NCBI RefSeq assembly: GCF_001949145.1
Contig: NW_019091401.1
Location: forward strand, 1,165,407-1,229,406
DNA from: Acanthaster planci
Lineage: Eukaryota > Echinodermata > Asteroidea > Valvatida > Acanthasteridae
Length of the DNA stretch: 64,000 nt
Direction: 5' to 3'
The notes under the pieces are model-generated. The model had not been told where the DNA came from. It saw only the letters and a program-made list of their open reading frames with translations, and did not search any database. A program made the position numbers and the translations under genes. This document shows positions 41,806 to 54,109 of this stretch, piece by piece (position 1 is the first letter of the stretch; every line of letters begins with the position of its first letter).

Positions 41806-43499
41806 TGTAGAATACGCAAATGATGTGACGCGACAGGCTATTCAGGATGAATATCCGGTTCATAAGTGTGATGTCACTTCAGTTTAACCACGTCCACTGC
41901 ACACGTACACGTGCACTGCTCATAGGGTTACATGCATTGATCGCCGTTTATGTGGAACCATGGAACCGGAAGTTAATGCGCATTTTGTGCGGAGCCAGTG
42001 AATCGTGGCGCGTCCGCCTTTGTGACGAAGTCACTTACGAACCGGATACAAACGCGTAAAGTCAATTGCGCGCGTGTTTCAAATTGTTACATTTTCTGCA
42101 TAACTGCTATTTGGAATAAGTCACCCTGGTCATTTACTCCTAGCATAGGCAGGCAAACACGCACCAAAGTACACCAGTACTCAAGTCCGAGGCTGAGTGC
42201 ATGTGCGCAGGGTAATCTGTCAAGTAGATTCACCAAACACCAGAGCAAGTACCACACAAGGACTACATCAAGTTCAAAGTGTCAAGTCAAGTTGCCAAGG
42301 TTTAATCTAAAATAAACAAAATATTTCTTATCGATTGACAAATTAATACAAATTACAAAAAGTACACGTACATGATATGCACAATAAAATAAACACTGAT
42401 TTCCCAAACGTATCGATACCGCAAAATAGCATTACAGCTATGGCAGGTACATTTTGAATCGCCCCTTAAACTTCAAGTTGAATATGCCTACATGATCGTG
42501 CATGGAATTTACATCGCTGAATTACACCAATCGAACTCGATGTCTCGACAAAGTTTCACAAAAACTCTTAAACTTACGACCCGCCGGACTCTAGAAAAGT
42601 TCTACGACAGCTGCAGACAATGTAGTGCACATCTACCGCTACAAAGTAGACCAATAACCCAAACTGGAAATTATTATCGGCAGTTTTCTCCTTGCAGTTT
42701 ATCTGGTCAAATCAACCGCTGCAAACGAACCGAACCTATATCGATAGGCCGTAACTGACAGATGTGGTTGTTACCCTGCATGATCATATTGTCAAAATAC
42801 ATTAAACCTCCCCTATATTAAAATCCAAGCAATTGAAAATAATATTACCAAAGAAAAATCGTAACAGTGACACAACAAAGACAATTAATTATCTTTTGCA
42901 ACCTGTGTGTGTATTAATAGGCATTGCCTTTTAAATTGTAAAAACAAAAGCCTTGCTGAGAGAGACTTTAATCAACACAGTTGCATCAAAACATTACATC
43001 TGCGGGTATCAACGTCAAAATCCACTTACGTCTTCGGTGGAAGGAAAATATGAGGTTGTTTCCCCAAGGGCTACAATTTATTATCAGGTATATTTCCAGA
43101 TCAGTGAGAAATTAATTTTCGGTCGCTCGGCAAATTGACTGATGAAGCAACATGAATTGAAGGACGGTTGAGCACACTTGCGTGGATCACTTCTTAACTT
43201 TTTTGTTGTCTTTGTATCTTTCAGTATCGTAGCTCCTTCCGTTACTTTCTGACGCACTCTCTGGCATTGTGGTGATTTCCCGTCTCTTTTTTTGTGTGTG
43301 ATTTTATTTTGTGGGGGGGACTTTTTTGTTTTATTTTTTTTTAATGTCTTTTCAGCCTTTTTTATCCTGAGGGGGTTTCGGACTGCTTTAATTGCAGTTT
43401 TAATCTTATTGAAAATTGTACTTTTTTATTTTTCTTTATGGAAATGTTTAGGCGGTGATTTCACTACCATGATTGATGGCATGTCGAAATAACTGACGG
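41806..43499. other. No gene seen
   Basis: Mixed sequence with many short frames and no motif. The longest (41998-42315 and 42492-42758 on +) are not convincing. Confidence 0.4.
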
Positions 43500-43866
43500 T
43501 GAATCCCATGCAATTTGGGTTGGGGTGGACGTGGCGCGCGGTACGTGCAGGCATGGATATATTCACTCGCCTATCCACACTACCCTTAGGGAGCTAGGAA
43601 GGGTAGCCTATTTAATTTTTATTTCTTTCATGGTTTCTTGACAGATTTAAGATTCATTTTCAGGTTACTTTGTTTTAATTTTTTTTATTTTACCATCACA
43701 TATTTCAGTGCGTCTGTACACACATGTACATGTACTTATAGTTTGATCAAGTGTTATTTTTTCTTTTAAGTCTTGTTTTACATTTGTGCGGGGCCCTCAC
43801 TGAAAGCAGTTGGTAATAATTGATGAGGCTTAACCTGTTGAAATAAAACAGCTAATAATAATAAAA
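43500..43866 (+). mobile_element. LINE 3' untranslated end with AATAAT tail
   Basis: A T-rich stretch with TGTGCGGGGCCCTCACTG near 43785, then TGTTGAAATAAAACAG and an AATAATAATAA tail at 43853-43864. Such ends are usual for non-LTR elements with short-repeat tails. No coding sequence belonging to it is seen upstream. Confidence 0.4.
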
Positions 43867-43884
43867 ACCAATATCTTTCACCAA

Positions 43885-45230
43885 ATACTGCGACTGCTAG
43901 CCTGATCCGGGAGTTTGCTTACGAACTCAGTAAACCGTTAATCGGTGTTCTGAATTCATCATACCAAAGCCGCATTGTACCGGAGCAATGGGAAAGGGTG
44001 ATCGTAGTCCCGCTGTCGAAAAGTTTGCCGTCGTCATGGGACAAGCTACGTTCAGTTTCAGTCTTTTGTTGCACTCTGAGATATTGAATCCAATTTGGAT
44101 CCTAATCAATTTGGCAATCGTAAGAGAATGTCAAGATCCCCGGTTTATTTGGTCAAACTTGTAAACAAATTGTAACGGCGACAAGACTTATAGTTTTCAA
44201 TTTTTCAGAATATGCACACCGATTCAGTAAAGCCTTTGATCTGATTAGCTGCAGCATCGTTATTCAACATTTTTTAAGCCTGGGCACTCGGCCATCGTTG
44301 ATTCCTTCGGTGTGCAGCTTCTGAGTCTTAGAGGAGCGCTCACATTGTGCTCGCTACACGTTTCTAAATTTGTTACCTTGCATGATGGCCTACCACAGGG
44401 AACTGAGTTTGGCCCACTGGGTTTTAGCCAAATATAACGGGGCTGTGCGTACAAGCGACAACAATGGACGGATCCTCAGTCTCAAGTACGTTGACGATAT
44501 GACAATTATTGAGAATTCTTGTATTCGACACGGAATTATTGCGATCAACCCTTGACGAATTTTTTGACTGGACTGTCTAAAAATGATATGAAGCTTAACC
44601 TAGATAAATGTGTACATATGGTTATTTGTTTTAGGAGGAATTTGCCTGAAGTTATTCCACTCAAGATATATTCTAAAGACTTTAATAAAAAATTGTCGAA
44701 AGTGTCAAAATATTAGGTGTTACCATTAGTTCTGATTTGAAATGGGACCTTCACCTTTCTCAAGTTAACCGTAAGGCTAATAATACGTTATATACATGCT
44801 GAAGTTACTGAAAAAGTTTAAATAGTCAGTCGATGATTTGTTGACAGTATATACACGGGGTTTGTCCGCCCCTTGTTAGAGTTTGCCGTGCCTGTTTGGA
44901 ATGCTGGAGCAACTGTTTTTTGAACTACTGTGTTAGAGAGAGTGGAGAATAGATTTAGAATTATTTTAGGTACTGACTATTTGTGTTATGATCCTGCCCT
45001 TCAACAGTGTGATTTGACCAACTTTCAACAAAGAAGGGAAAACTCGGCCTTCAATTTGCAATGAACATGTACACATCCTATGCGTACTCTGAATGGCTAC
45101 CTCAGAAAGTTAAACATAAAATGCAAGGTTCTCTCAGACATTCGAACTGTTTCTCTCAAATCGAGTGCAGAACGGATACATACAAAAATAGTGCGATCCC
45201 ATATTTTGTCAAGCTTTTATTTGTAAGATG
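43885..45230 (+). pseudogene. CR1/Rex-like LINE reverse transcriptase remnant
   Basis: LIREFAYELSKPLIGVLNSS and RIVPEQWERVIVVPLSKS near 43897-44020 match the start of a LINE reverse transcriptase. The palm is compressed but shows LHDGLPQGTEFGPLGF near 44380-44420 (family GVPQGTxLGPLLF) and VDDMTIIENS near 44490 (the catalytic YADD-type box; here VDDM). MKLNLDKCVHMVICFRRN follows at 44589-44640. The C-terminal LLEFAVPVWNAGATVF, ERVENRFRIILG and LTNFQQRREN lie at 44870-45045. Frameshifts and stops throughout. The 3' tail probably extends to about 45350. Confidence 0.75.
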
Positions 45231-47110
45231 TTTTTTTTTATTTTTTACAATTGGTTGCTGTTTTGATGTTTTAAAGTTCCCATGGGGCTTTCATTGTGTG
45301 TGTATTTTTTTTAGTAATTTAAAGGTTATTGTTTAAAATCCTGTAAGTCAGTAAGGTTAAAAGGTGTATTTGAATGTAATAGAATCTTTAACGAATTTGA
45401 TGAGGAGTTTTATGCTTTAAACCAACTTAAATGTTTTATAAAATTGTGCAGTTTTATAATTGGCCGTTTATGACAATTATTATTTGATTTAATTTAAATT
45501 TTGCTGCAATTAGCCCATGGCTACAATGCAATCTGAAACTTGGCTCAGCCCAGTGACGTAAATTTATGCAGGGAATGGGGATGGAGGACGATGGGGGACT
45601 GATGGGATCTCAACTTATATATTACATGTCATGCAGGCATCCACTTATCTTGAATAAAGAAACCCTTCAGAAATGAAATTAACGAAAGGCCCGCTCTGAG
45701 CGCTCTCCCCTCCCCCCTCTCCCTCTAATGCATTTGGAGGAAATTGGAATAACGACATTGCTAAGTTTTTACGGTAGTTTTTCTAAAATCGTAATGATGA
45801 ATATGGGCATTGCTTCACCTACAAAGCATTTCATTTAGTTGGTTAATGATTACAACCCAAACCTTCCCAATTTCTTACTGTTTAAAGCCAATTCCGCCAT
45901 TAAGTGCTCTACCTCTTATATTTGGACTGTGGCACCGCTTCGCTTTCCCACTTGAGACGTGGTCAAATACTTTCCTAAAGCGGAAATACTTAGGAACTTG
46001 CGGCACGGAAAAACAATATTACGAGATGATTCTCACAAAAGCCATTTTGGCTGGTTCCCTGGCCGAGTGATATCAGTGCACTGCTAAAACTCTCTGCTCA
46101 TTTAAAGTACATCTCATTGTCACTTGGCATTACAGAGTTACTACTTTCGTACAGTTTATTCAGCTGCTCGTTCTTCTCTGTAAATTATCCTGCCATCTCT
46201 AATTTGTCCGTGTTGAAGGTTCTACCGTCCTCGAGCATTATATCAGATTTCCACTGACATGTACGGCAACCGTAAATCGTCAGTAGCAGGAATTGCTTTT
46301 TATGCGTATTTACTATTCGTTGTACCACATGTTCGGTTATAAGCTAAAAAAAAATTGATTTTTTTTAGTATTTGATTGTAAATGAACAATTATTACCGCA
46401 GGCGTGTAATATTCCATTTTCTGCCTTTAAACCAATACCTTTTTTGTGACAAGGCCAATTACTTTGCGCTCCAAATATCCCCAATGGAGGGACCATTTTC
46501 TGGTCATCAAAAAGGAGTCACTTATGTTATCCCCCTTAGTGTTGTGTCTGGAAAACAATTTTTTGTAAGAGGTTTTTGACTTTTCACTAAACACCTGAGG
46601 AGTCCATTAGTAAGGTTTGGTTTCACAAATCGGGCGCAATCAAAATATAATTCAGGAGCTCAGTCAATTTTGTTTGATACGAACACAGTCTATTAATATG
46701 ATTACGAATCAGTTTTAACGGCACGGAATTCTGCACTGAAACTATTAAATTCTTATTACTTACAGTAAAATAATTATAATGAACTCTTCCACGTATGCAT
46801 GGTTGGTAAGGAGAACTTATTTATCCATACCCATCTGAGTCCGCTAACAAAAAGTAGTTGCTGTGGTGTTGCTATTCTATCCCACCAATAACAAGTTCCT
46901 TTTGCATTTAAGAGTCTATCATTGGTAAATTGAGGGCCGACAAAGATGATTTTCCACTCTAAAAATGTCGAATTTAATTAAAAAAGCCCAGTCGAACTTA
47001 AATAAATCTAACATGGCGGACCAGCACAACACGAAACGTCATTTTGCGATCTTTCAGCCTGAGTTACATAGAAACAGATTTATTTTCGGCGTGCACTACT
47101 AGTATTATTT
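45231..47110. other. No gene; a possible MITE at 45550-45765
   Basis: The stretch begins with the presumed LINE tail. CCAGTGACGTAAATTTATGC at 45550 and a loosely inverted ATAACGACATTGCTA at 45749 suggest a small hAT-like element, but its interior does not match the other copies. The ATGGCGGAC at 47012 has a gene-like start context, but its frame stops soon. Confidence 0.35.
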
Positions 47111-47166
47111 CTCGAAGAAAAAAAATCGAGGCCTTTTTCTCGAAGAAAAAAAATCGAGGCCTTTTT
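47111..47166. repeat. Perfect 28-bp tandem duplication
   Basis: Two identical 28-base units lie end to end: CTCGAAGAAAAAAAATCGAG followed by GCCTTTTT. Each begins with an inverted CTCGA...TCGAG pair around a poly-A. Confidence 0.9.
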
Positions 47167-47652
47167 ATTCGCAAGTCCCGATGTTATGGTTCCCAGCGAT
47201 CTTGCAGTGATGTCTCAGTGAAACAGGCCTATCACCAAGGTGAACAGTTCGATATCATTTGGGAGTCTTATTCCGGCATTGGACAAGATTTTTAGTTTCA
47301 AAGGTCAGCTTTGAGCTATCTTATCTTATATCATGCAGGAATTTGAAATACAAATGTTGTAACTGAAACCCCATCTCCCCCAGCTCCGTCTAGCAATCTG
47401 CTCCCTGCGTTTCGAAATATTTCCATTTTAGTAGCCGTATTTGCTGATGCGTCTGTTTGTCAATGATTTTTCTCATCTCTACTACACGTTGTGAATATGC
47501 GCATTGCTAATTATCAATGAAGTTTAGGGCCAACTTCGAATAGCAATTGTATTTGATTCGGTAGTAGTACGATGTTTGAAACCACGCCGGGCTTCTGCCG
47601 TAGTAAAATCCTCTGCCGTGCCGAAGTCAATTTGCCGAGCCAAATTGGTTAT

Positions 47653-47737
47653 AAAACGTCGGGCTTATGCCGTGCCAAATACCAAAAAAAAATCAAGTTG
47701 AATTGTATTCAACATGGCATAAGCACGACGTTTGAAA
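47653..47737. repeat. Inverted repeat with CGGGCTTATGCCG-type arms
   Basis: Left arm AAAACGTCGGGCTTATGCCG (47653) and right arm (reverse complement TTCAAACGTCGTGCTTATGCC, ending 47737) match along about 29 bases, 27 bases apart. A related word, GCCGGGCTTCTGCCG, occurs at 47586. Probably a small MITE. Confidence 0.55.
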
Positions 47738-47869
47738 CGGGCCTAAAGCTGCAGTTACAAAGGTCATTCAATAATGGCGTAATGGCGGAGCACACACAAC
47801 CAACATGCATCCAAGCACTCCGTGGCTGTACGTGCACTTATCAAGGCATGTCATGACGGACGCTGCGGC

Positions 47870-48045
47870 AATACGGGCAATTCACAATTGTGCGCCTCCA
47901 AGAGTTTACAACGCGTTGGCCAATCTCAATGCGTGAAATTTGTAGACCCAACTCGCGTTTGGAAAGGGTCGACAGATTCTGCGCGACGTGATTGGCCAAC
48001 ATGTTGCAAACTCTTGGAGGTGCACGACGTTGAATCACCCGTATT
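47870..48045. mobile_element. 176-bp hairpin MITE with 56-bp arms
   Basis: Arms 47870-47926 and 47990-48045 are imperfect inverse copies: AATACGGG, TTCA, GTGC and CCTCCAAGAGTTT plus GTTGGCCAATC appear in both. The 63-base loop holds no gene. Confidence 0.8.
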
Positions 48046-48342
48046 ATTTTTATATGAATGGTTTCCTTTGAAATGATAAGTGAAATTGGGTATTGGTAAC
48101 CAGCGGTGCGACCATACCCTGGTGCGTAGTCCCAAATGGTTGACTAAATAACTATAGTAGTCACTCGCACTTGCTCCATGTTAGTCAGGAGTGTTCATTT
48201 TGCTGGAAGCGACGCGCCCGTAACGCGCGCATTTCATATTTTGTCACCCAGTGAAGTGCAGTTCCGACCAAAGGGGCTGCCGTTGCTAGTGAAATTGTGC
48301 CCTCCCTTGGTACAGATCGGGGCTCATGGAAAGTAAGACTTT

Positions 48343-48430
48343 GTCCGAATTACTTGGCCGTGGATGGAAATTCCGCACGAGTCTATGTAGAGTCGTGTGG
48401 AATCTCAATCCGGAACCAAGTAATTAAGAC
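48343..48430. repeat. 88-nt imperfect hairpin, precursor-like
   Basis: Arms of 41 bases (48343-48383 and 48390-48430) with a 6-base loop. About 31 of 41 positions pair, with a perfect 10-bp block AATTACTTGG and the block ATTCC near the loop. It may be a small RNA precursor or a decayed MITE. No transcription evidence is visible. Confidence 0.6.
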
Positions 48431-51400
48431 ACGTCTAATCCTGTGTTCGTAAGTTATGGCTGCAGCAATTCTTAACGCATGCGCACAAAGACGTCCCAAC
48501 ATGCGGCCTGTTTCCACGGCATCACTAGCAGAGCTAGAGGCGTTCAGCTGTGCCGGACATCATTATAATTGTAGGAAACCTAGAAATGAAAATGCCCTAG
48601 GTTGAAAAATATCTTGAATGCGTGCTCTTGGGTGTGGTAATCGGGCAACAAAGAAATAATTTGACAACAAAGGGCAAATGAACTTAGTTGCGAGCAGGGC
48701 ACATTCACATGATATCTAGTACATGTATTCCAAAACGGTATTAGGCCTATTTGAAGAGTTATCCTAACGGAAGTGACGTCAGCAACTGCAAGAAGAAAAG
48801 TAGAGAAAAACGAGGTACCGGTAACTACTTAAAGAAAGTCGACACACTTGGTGAAATAATGATAAGCTTGTGAAAGGACAAACTATTTATTACATAAAAT
48901 AGTCTCATTTTACAAATACACGTGCAAGCCATAGACGAGATCAATGCGCTTTAAAATATAACAACTCATTTTTAAGAATGCAGTTAATACCAGTATTATT
49001 AATTAATAAAATATGAACGATACTGCTCCTCCAGTCGGATTTACTACATTAAAAATTAAATGTTTTAAGTAATGAGCTGTTCTTTCGTACTGAAACGCGC
49101 TCATGATTATTCGTGTTAGTAGATGGCATGCGCCTTTTCCACAGACGCAAGGTCAGTGTGCATGGTGATCTTATGTGTAAGATAAATCACGTGCATGCAG
49201 GAATAAAACTGGGTAAATGGATACGTCTAGAAAATAGATCAAAACGCATAAGAAAAGACGCCGTATTTGCAAAAGCCATTCACGTCAGTCCCAGAACGAT
49301 ACCCATTTTGCTTTTCCCTGTTTAGTTCAAGCATAGCATTATACTGTAATACCCAAACCATTAAAAAAAATGAAATGCCACGCCGATGTTGCGTAAGACG
49401 CTCCGTTATATCTTATAATCTGGAGCTGTGATGTTTCTCTGTTACCGAACGAGAGCGAGAGCTACTCGTTAAACGGAAGATGACCAGTATGTGAAGAGAT
49501 GAACACGTTTGAGATAATTCCGTATGCGCAGTCAACCTTACCGTCATAGTGGAAATTACATTATAAACTTTGGTGAGATTATAGGTTCCATTATGATTAT
49601 AAACAAGATAAGACTACACATCGTCCATTACAGAAGCTATAACCTCGCAATTCAATTATACACCCTAAACAGAAAAAGCCCTTAAAATTAATTCTATTAT
49701 AATGGTTAATTTTGTAACAGCAATTAAGAGGAATATACATGTAGTTATTTACAATAGGTGTGTTCGAAGGGTAGTGCGTCATTCTTGTTACATGAATTGA
49801 AACATCTATTTATTTGAGGTTGTGCTCAGCAATGCATGTTAACAAATATCTCTGGTAAAACCATAGCTATCCGCTTAAAACGCGAATTTAGACAAGACGA
49901 ATAGTCCGCAGTCTTAACAAAGCTATGATTACAAGACTACATATCAGCATATATCAGCTGTAATAAACAGGCTCTCATAAAATCCCACGACATCCCCCCA
50001 TCGCCACCACCTTTACTTTTATTTCCCCTTCATGGCCCCATTTGTAATAACAAACCTCATCAGAATCTGATGAAATAGAACTTCTCGTTTGCTCCACACC
50101 TCATGTGCGTATAGCTTTTATATCGTGATTTAAACCCGTCAAAATGCCAGGATTTAATCTGCGCTCTTGGTCAAATAAACGTTTCCTCGCTCAGAATAAA
50201 CAATGATCGCATGGATAAGATCGTCATCTATACGTATCGAATTGCTGCTGTAAAAGTCGACCCGATGATTTCAAAGAATGTCATTTGTTTCTCAGCCCTG
50301 AAGTGGAGTATGCATGCATGGTCGAGTGGCGCCCGCCCGATTAGGCCATGAAAATACCATGTCATCGGCAGGGAATCGATTTTACTAGACGTTGTAGCAG
50401 ACGCACCTGCTGTCTGAATACAACACGGAGACCGCGTGAAATGATTCCTTCAAACCTGCATTTAGATAATTATTACAGGAGGATTCCACGCTGTGCATCG
50501 GCAGACATTTTCCCCCTGCTTCCACCCCAAACGTCCACCTGTCCAACACGGGCCAAGTTTGCGGTAGGTTAACTTATATGAGATCATATGCAGATCAGCT
50601 TATCATGAGATTCTGATTCGAGACTAGCTGACTCAAACAAGATGAGCTTAAATTATGTCAGGTCAATTCAGATCATGCCCAAATCAAATCAAGTAAAATT
50701 GATTCAAACTAATTCACAAGAAATCGTAAAATAAAATGAGGTTTCATCTATTAAATGTGGTGTACACCATTGGCTTTTGTCGTAATTTCACAAGATTGGA
50801 TGATTACAGTGGGTAATATTCACTGCAACTTACATTCCACTCACTTGTTTCATGATTGAGTCAACTGCTTTGTGAAAAAAACGAGAAAAACAGCGCGGCA
50901 TTTTCAACTTTTAAATTGAAGGTCTGTAGGCCTAGTTTATCTTGCGTAAAACCTATGGATTTTAGGGCGTTCGTAGAACATCGTCCGCGGGGTCAGGGTT
51001 GGAAACAAGCATAACAGGCTCATTCCCTTAATAAAGGAGCAGTTTTCAACGGCTATGAGTAATCAGTTAATTAACATTGGAGTAATGTGCCTCCTCGACA
51101 ATGTAGCATTGCGGATTCATGGAAAAACTTCATCCAGGAACACAGCAGTCGACTCGTGTCCGTAAAATAGGCCTATGATTATGCACGTGCGCATGCACGA
51201 TCATGTTTATAACGCCACTTCCATGTCAGGTCAGTTCACACATCGATGAAAGTCTAGAACACCTTTCATAGTAGAGTCATTAATAAGTAAAAAGAATTAT
51301 GTCTTAAAGCATGGGAGGATTAACGTGTGAAAATCGTACTTTTTGTTGACGAAATTCATCGTGCTCGCGGAAACAGCCGCCATATTGGATCATTCCATTA

Positions 51401-52002
51401 TTAACTAGGGATGATTTTGAATTCGCAAAGTTTTCCGTTAAAAAACCCTTTCCTTGGATAAAATTCAACTTCACACGGATCCAAATTATAATTTCAGTTC
51501 ACAGTGTTTTTGGTGAAAGAATTGTCAGTATGTTTTTTAGCTGGTTTTAAGTTTACCCGTTCATTAATGGAGACTCCCACAACATTTGCAAACACTACAA
51601 AATAAAATTGGCCCCTGTTAAAAGATGTAATGTGCGAAGTGAAATTAACTCTTTTACCATGCTCGGCCGACCATCGTGATAAAAGAGAACAAAATCTTTG
51701 TTTTTAAAAAAAAAAACTACAGCATTCTGGGTGGAAATATTTGACAGACTGACTGAGACTGTTATGTACTTTCTTTCTAGTAAGATATTTCAGGATTATA
51801 CGCACGGACATGTATAATAAAATCTGGACTCGCAATGCCTTTAATCAGCTTATAGAGTCATTGNTGGCTTCTTTTTCATACAAAGGCGTTGCAGGTCCAG
51901 GTTTTTTTTATATACGTCCGTGATTATACGGTCGTCCGATTTTCGGGATTTTACCAGTGGTGTACACCACCTTTAAGACTGGACCGGTCCGTTCGAAGCG
52001 GA
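48431..52002. other. No gene seen
   Basis: AT-rich intergenic sequence. Frames at 49113-49325 and 50348-50572 are short and lack motifs. One N at 51864. The 3' end of the receptor gene lies at the right edge: on the minus strand ATTAAA at 52003-52008 is the likely polyadenylation signal. Confidence 0.45.
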
Positions 52003-52094
52003 TTTAATAAATAAAAAAATAATAGGGCTTAAAGTTACATATAATCAATTCTAAACAGATACAATCACACCAGGTGCCTGTTCTGTGACTTCCG

Positions 52095-52419
52095 CTAGGT
52101 CTCAACGGCCACTTGATCCACCTGACCTCTCTTGTGTCGGCAGGGCACGATCGTTCTCCTCCAAGCCGCCGACAGAAAGTCAACGGCGGCCGCACGGAAG
52201 TGGGCGTTTCTCATGGAGTAGACAAAGGGGTTGCAGGCTGGGATGACAAACACAAGGGCTACGGCCACAGTCAGGTAGATAGGTGAGGAGTCGTCGTGCC
52301 GGAGACTGCCAAAGCTCACCACCAGGCTGAGGACTGTGATCGGGGTCCAGCACAGCACGAAGATGCCGAGGAGAATGAGCAAAGTAATCGCAGTGCGGAG
52401 ATCGGCATGGCGGCGGGGT
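52095..52419 (-). CDS. Class A GPCR, coding exon 2 (TM6, TM7, C-tail)
   Basis: On the minus strand acceptor tctttctcacag is followed by ACCCCGCC. The first base completes the codon CA-A (Gln) begun at the end of exon 1, so the two exons join exactly in frame. The exon encodes residues 273-380. It has a basic third-loop end (RRHADLRTA), TM6 with LCWTP at residues 295-299, a short third outer loop, TM7 with NPFVY at 336-340 (the NPxxY motif), then SMRNAHFR, which starts the membrane-parallel helix 8, and a tail with a possible palmitoylation Cys. The stop TAG is at 52095-52097. A weak ATTAAA polyadenylation signal is at 52003-52008. The ligand is unknown. Confidence 0.88.
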
Positions 52420-53390
52420 CTGTGAGAAAGACGATGCACAAAGATAGACGACGTATTGTCAGAGTTTTATCAAGCCACAGTCGGTTAAAGGAGGGAACGA
52501 GGGAGATTTCCCCCTTTCAATATTTGCATTCTCATCCAAAGAAGAAGCTGTCTGTCGGGCCTCTGTTTCGCTTGTCACTTATTTTTTCATTGGCCGACCT
52601 ATTTTTTTTTCAGCCGATCAAATCAATTCTACATCTGAAATATGCCCCTGGACTTTTACGCACGATACGTTTATCTATTCACCCCCCCCTTTATAACTCG
52701 AGTCATTCTTAGCAACTACTACCTACAACATCACGAGCTCTCTACACCGGTGAAAAATTAACAGCAACGTCACAAGGGGAATACAAGCAATAGGAAATTG
52801 TCAATTTAATCATCTGACACTTTAAATTTACACAGAGCAGCAAAGACTTCAGAATAAGTTGCTAAAAATTGACATTAACAGGCAACCACAGAAATTTATC
52901 AGTCAACCGCTGTACCAATTAAGGAGTTCCAACTGAAGGTAACTTTTTTTGAAACGACAGCCCAGAATAAATTACCTCAGTGGACCAAATAATTGTTCAT
53001 CTAGTTCAATCGTCGCAAAGGTGGAACAATAAACATCTGGAATGTTCTCATTAAAAAAATGAGAATCTATAAATCACAAGTGAATGCGGAATGCCCAGAA
53101 CATGGTATTCGATGGCAAATAAGAAAATTGTATGCAGCTGCTCTCTTTGCTTGATGAAAACCACGGACTTTGTGGTTTGCGTTGGCCGTCCATCCGATAT
53201 GTTTTATATCGGGCGGTTGCTATGGCGACAAAATGGAAGCGGTCTTCGCGTGCGGGCCTTAAAGGACTACACAATAATCTCATGGCGTGAACAGCAAATA
53301 ATCCGTAGAGATAACTGCCATAGCATTAACCTGAATTTGGTTTTCAAAGCTCACACTGAAGTGTATTCATTTTTTTTAATGTATTTTAAA
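52420..53390 (-). other. Receptor intron, 3' part
   Basis: Non-coding sequence with the acceptor at its left edge. Plus-strand frames at 52296-52712 and 53091-53471 are shadows or random. Confidence 0.6.
53216..53229. promoter_or_regulatory. X-box-like motif in the receptor intron
   Basis: GTTGCTATGGCGAC fits the RFX palindrome with two substitutions and is followed by ATGG words. Binding is inferred from the motif. Confidence 0.35.
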
Positions 53391-53752
53391 CAGTCGCGTA
53401 AATTTGTGCCGAAAATTCGAGGGGGGTGGGGGATGGGAAAGAGAGTATGGCTTTCCCAGCCATGCCATTAAAATTTGGAAAGCGGGGGTGGGGGGTGATG
53501 ACACCATTCTGACTCTATATAGAGGTTGATGTTCATGATATTAATGCACGTCTGTAATATGTATTACACTCGTATAGAATCTTACATCATAATGCCATAT
53601 TCATGGCTTTTAAAAAATGATTTTCCCTTTTTTGAGTGGTATTGAATTCATTTTAGTCGTTGGGAAGTCTGAAAAATTCACAATCGGCTTTAATTTTTGG
53701 CTCATCACAGAAAGTGGGGGATATATCCCCATCCCCTGGGATTAACGCCATG
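53391..53752. mobile_element. hAT-type MITE, copy 2, with 8-bp target-site duplication
   Basis: The left end CAGTCGCGTAAATTTGTG and the reverse complement of the right end (CATGGCGTTAATCC) are inverted. It is flanked by ATTTTAAA (53383-53390) and ATTTAAAA (53753-53760), 7 of 8 bases identical, the size expected for hAT. It shares an interior with 22472-22870 in the same orientation. Confidence 0.8.
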
Positions 53753-54109
53753 ATTTAAAAAGCACATTATCTTAACATACATTCGCCTTTTGACTGAGCG
53801 ATTCTTTTAGGCATTTTTGAGACAGTGAAGAAACAAAGATGACCCCAAAACCAATTTTTCAATTTTTGTCACTTTAGACATAATTATTTACAAAGAAAGA
53901 AAGAAACAAATAAATGCTAAATGATTCGGACATCGATCAGTCTCGGATGTGAAATTTACATGAAGCCTGAAACAAATTTCTAAATTTATATAAGAGAGAG
54001 TAAAAAAAGAGAAAGATCAAGGTGAAAAAAAATACAAATGAAGAATTAAATAATAAATCTATTTTGCCTGCATATAGAAAATTTGTATAGTCTACGGAAG
54101 ATTAAATGA
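53753..54109. other. Receptor intron, no feature
   Basis: AT-rich sequence with GAAA-rich purine runs near 53895 and 54000. Confidence 0.5.

Noticed and set aside
41299-41819. Long open frames across the N run
   Set aside because: They consist mostly of unknown bases; the same applies to frames over 61302-61367.
45550-45765. Third copy of the MITE family seen at 22472 and 53391
   Set aside because: Only the CAGTGACGTAAATTT-type end resembles the family; the interior does not match.
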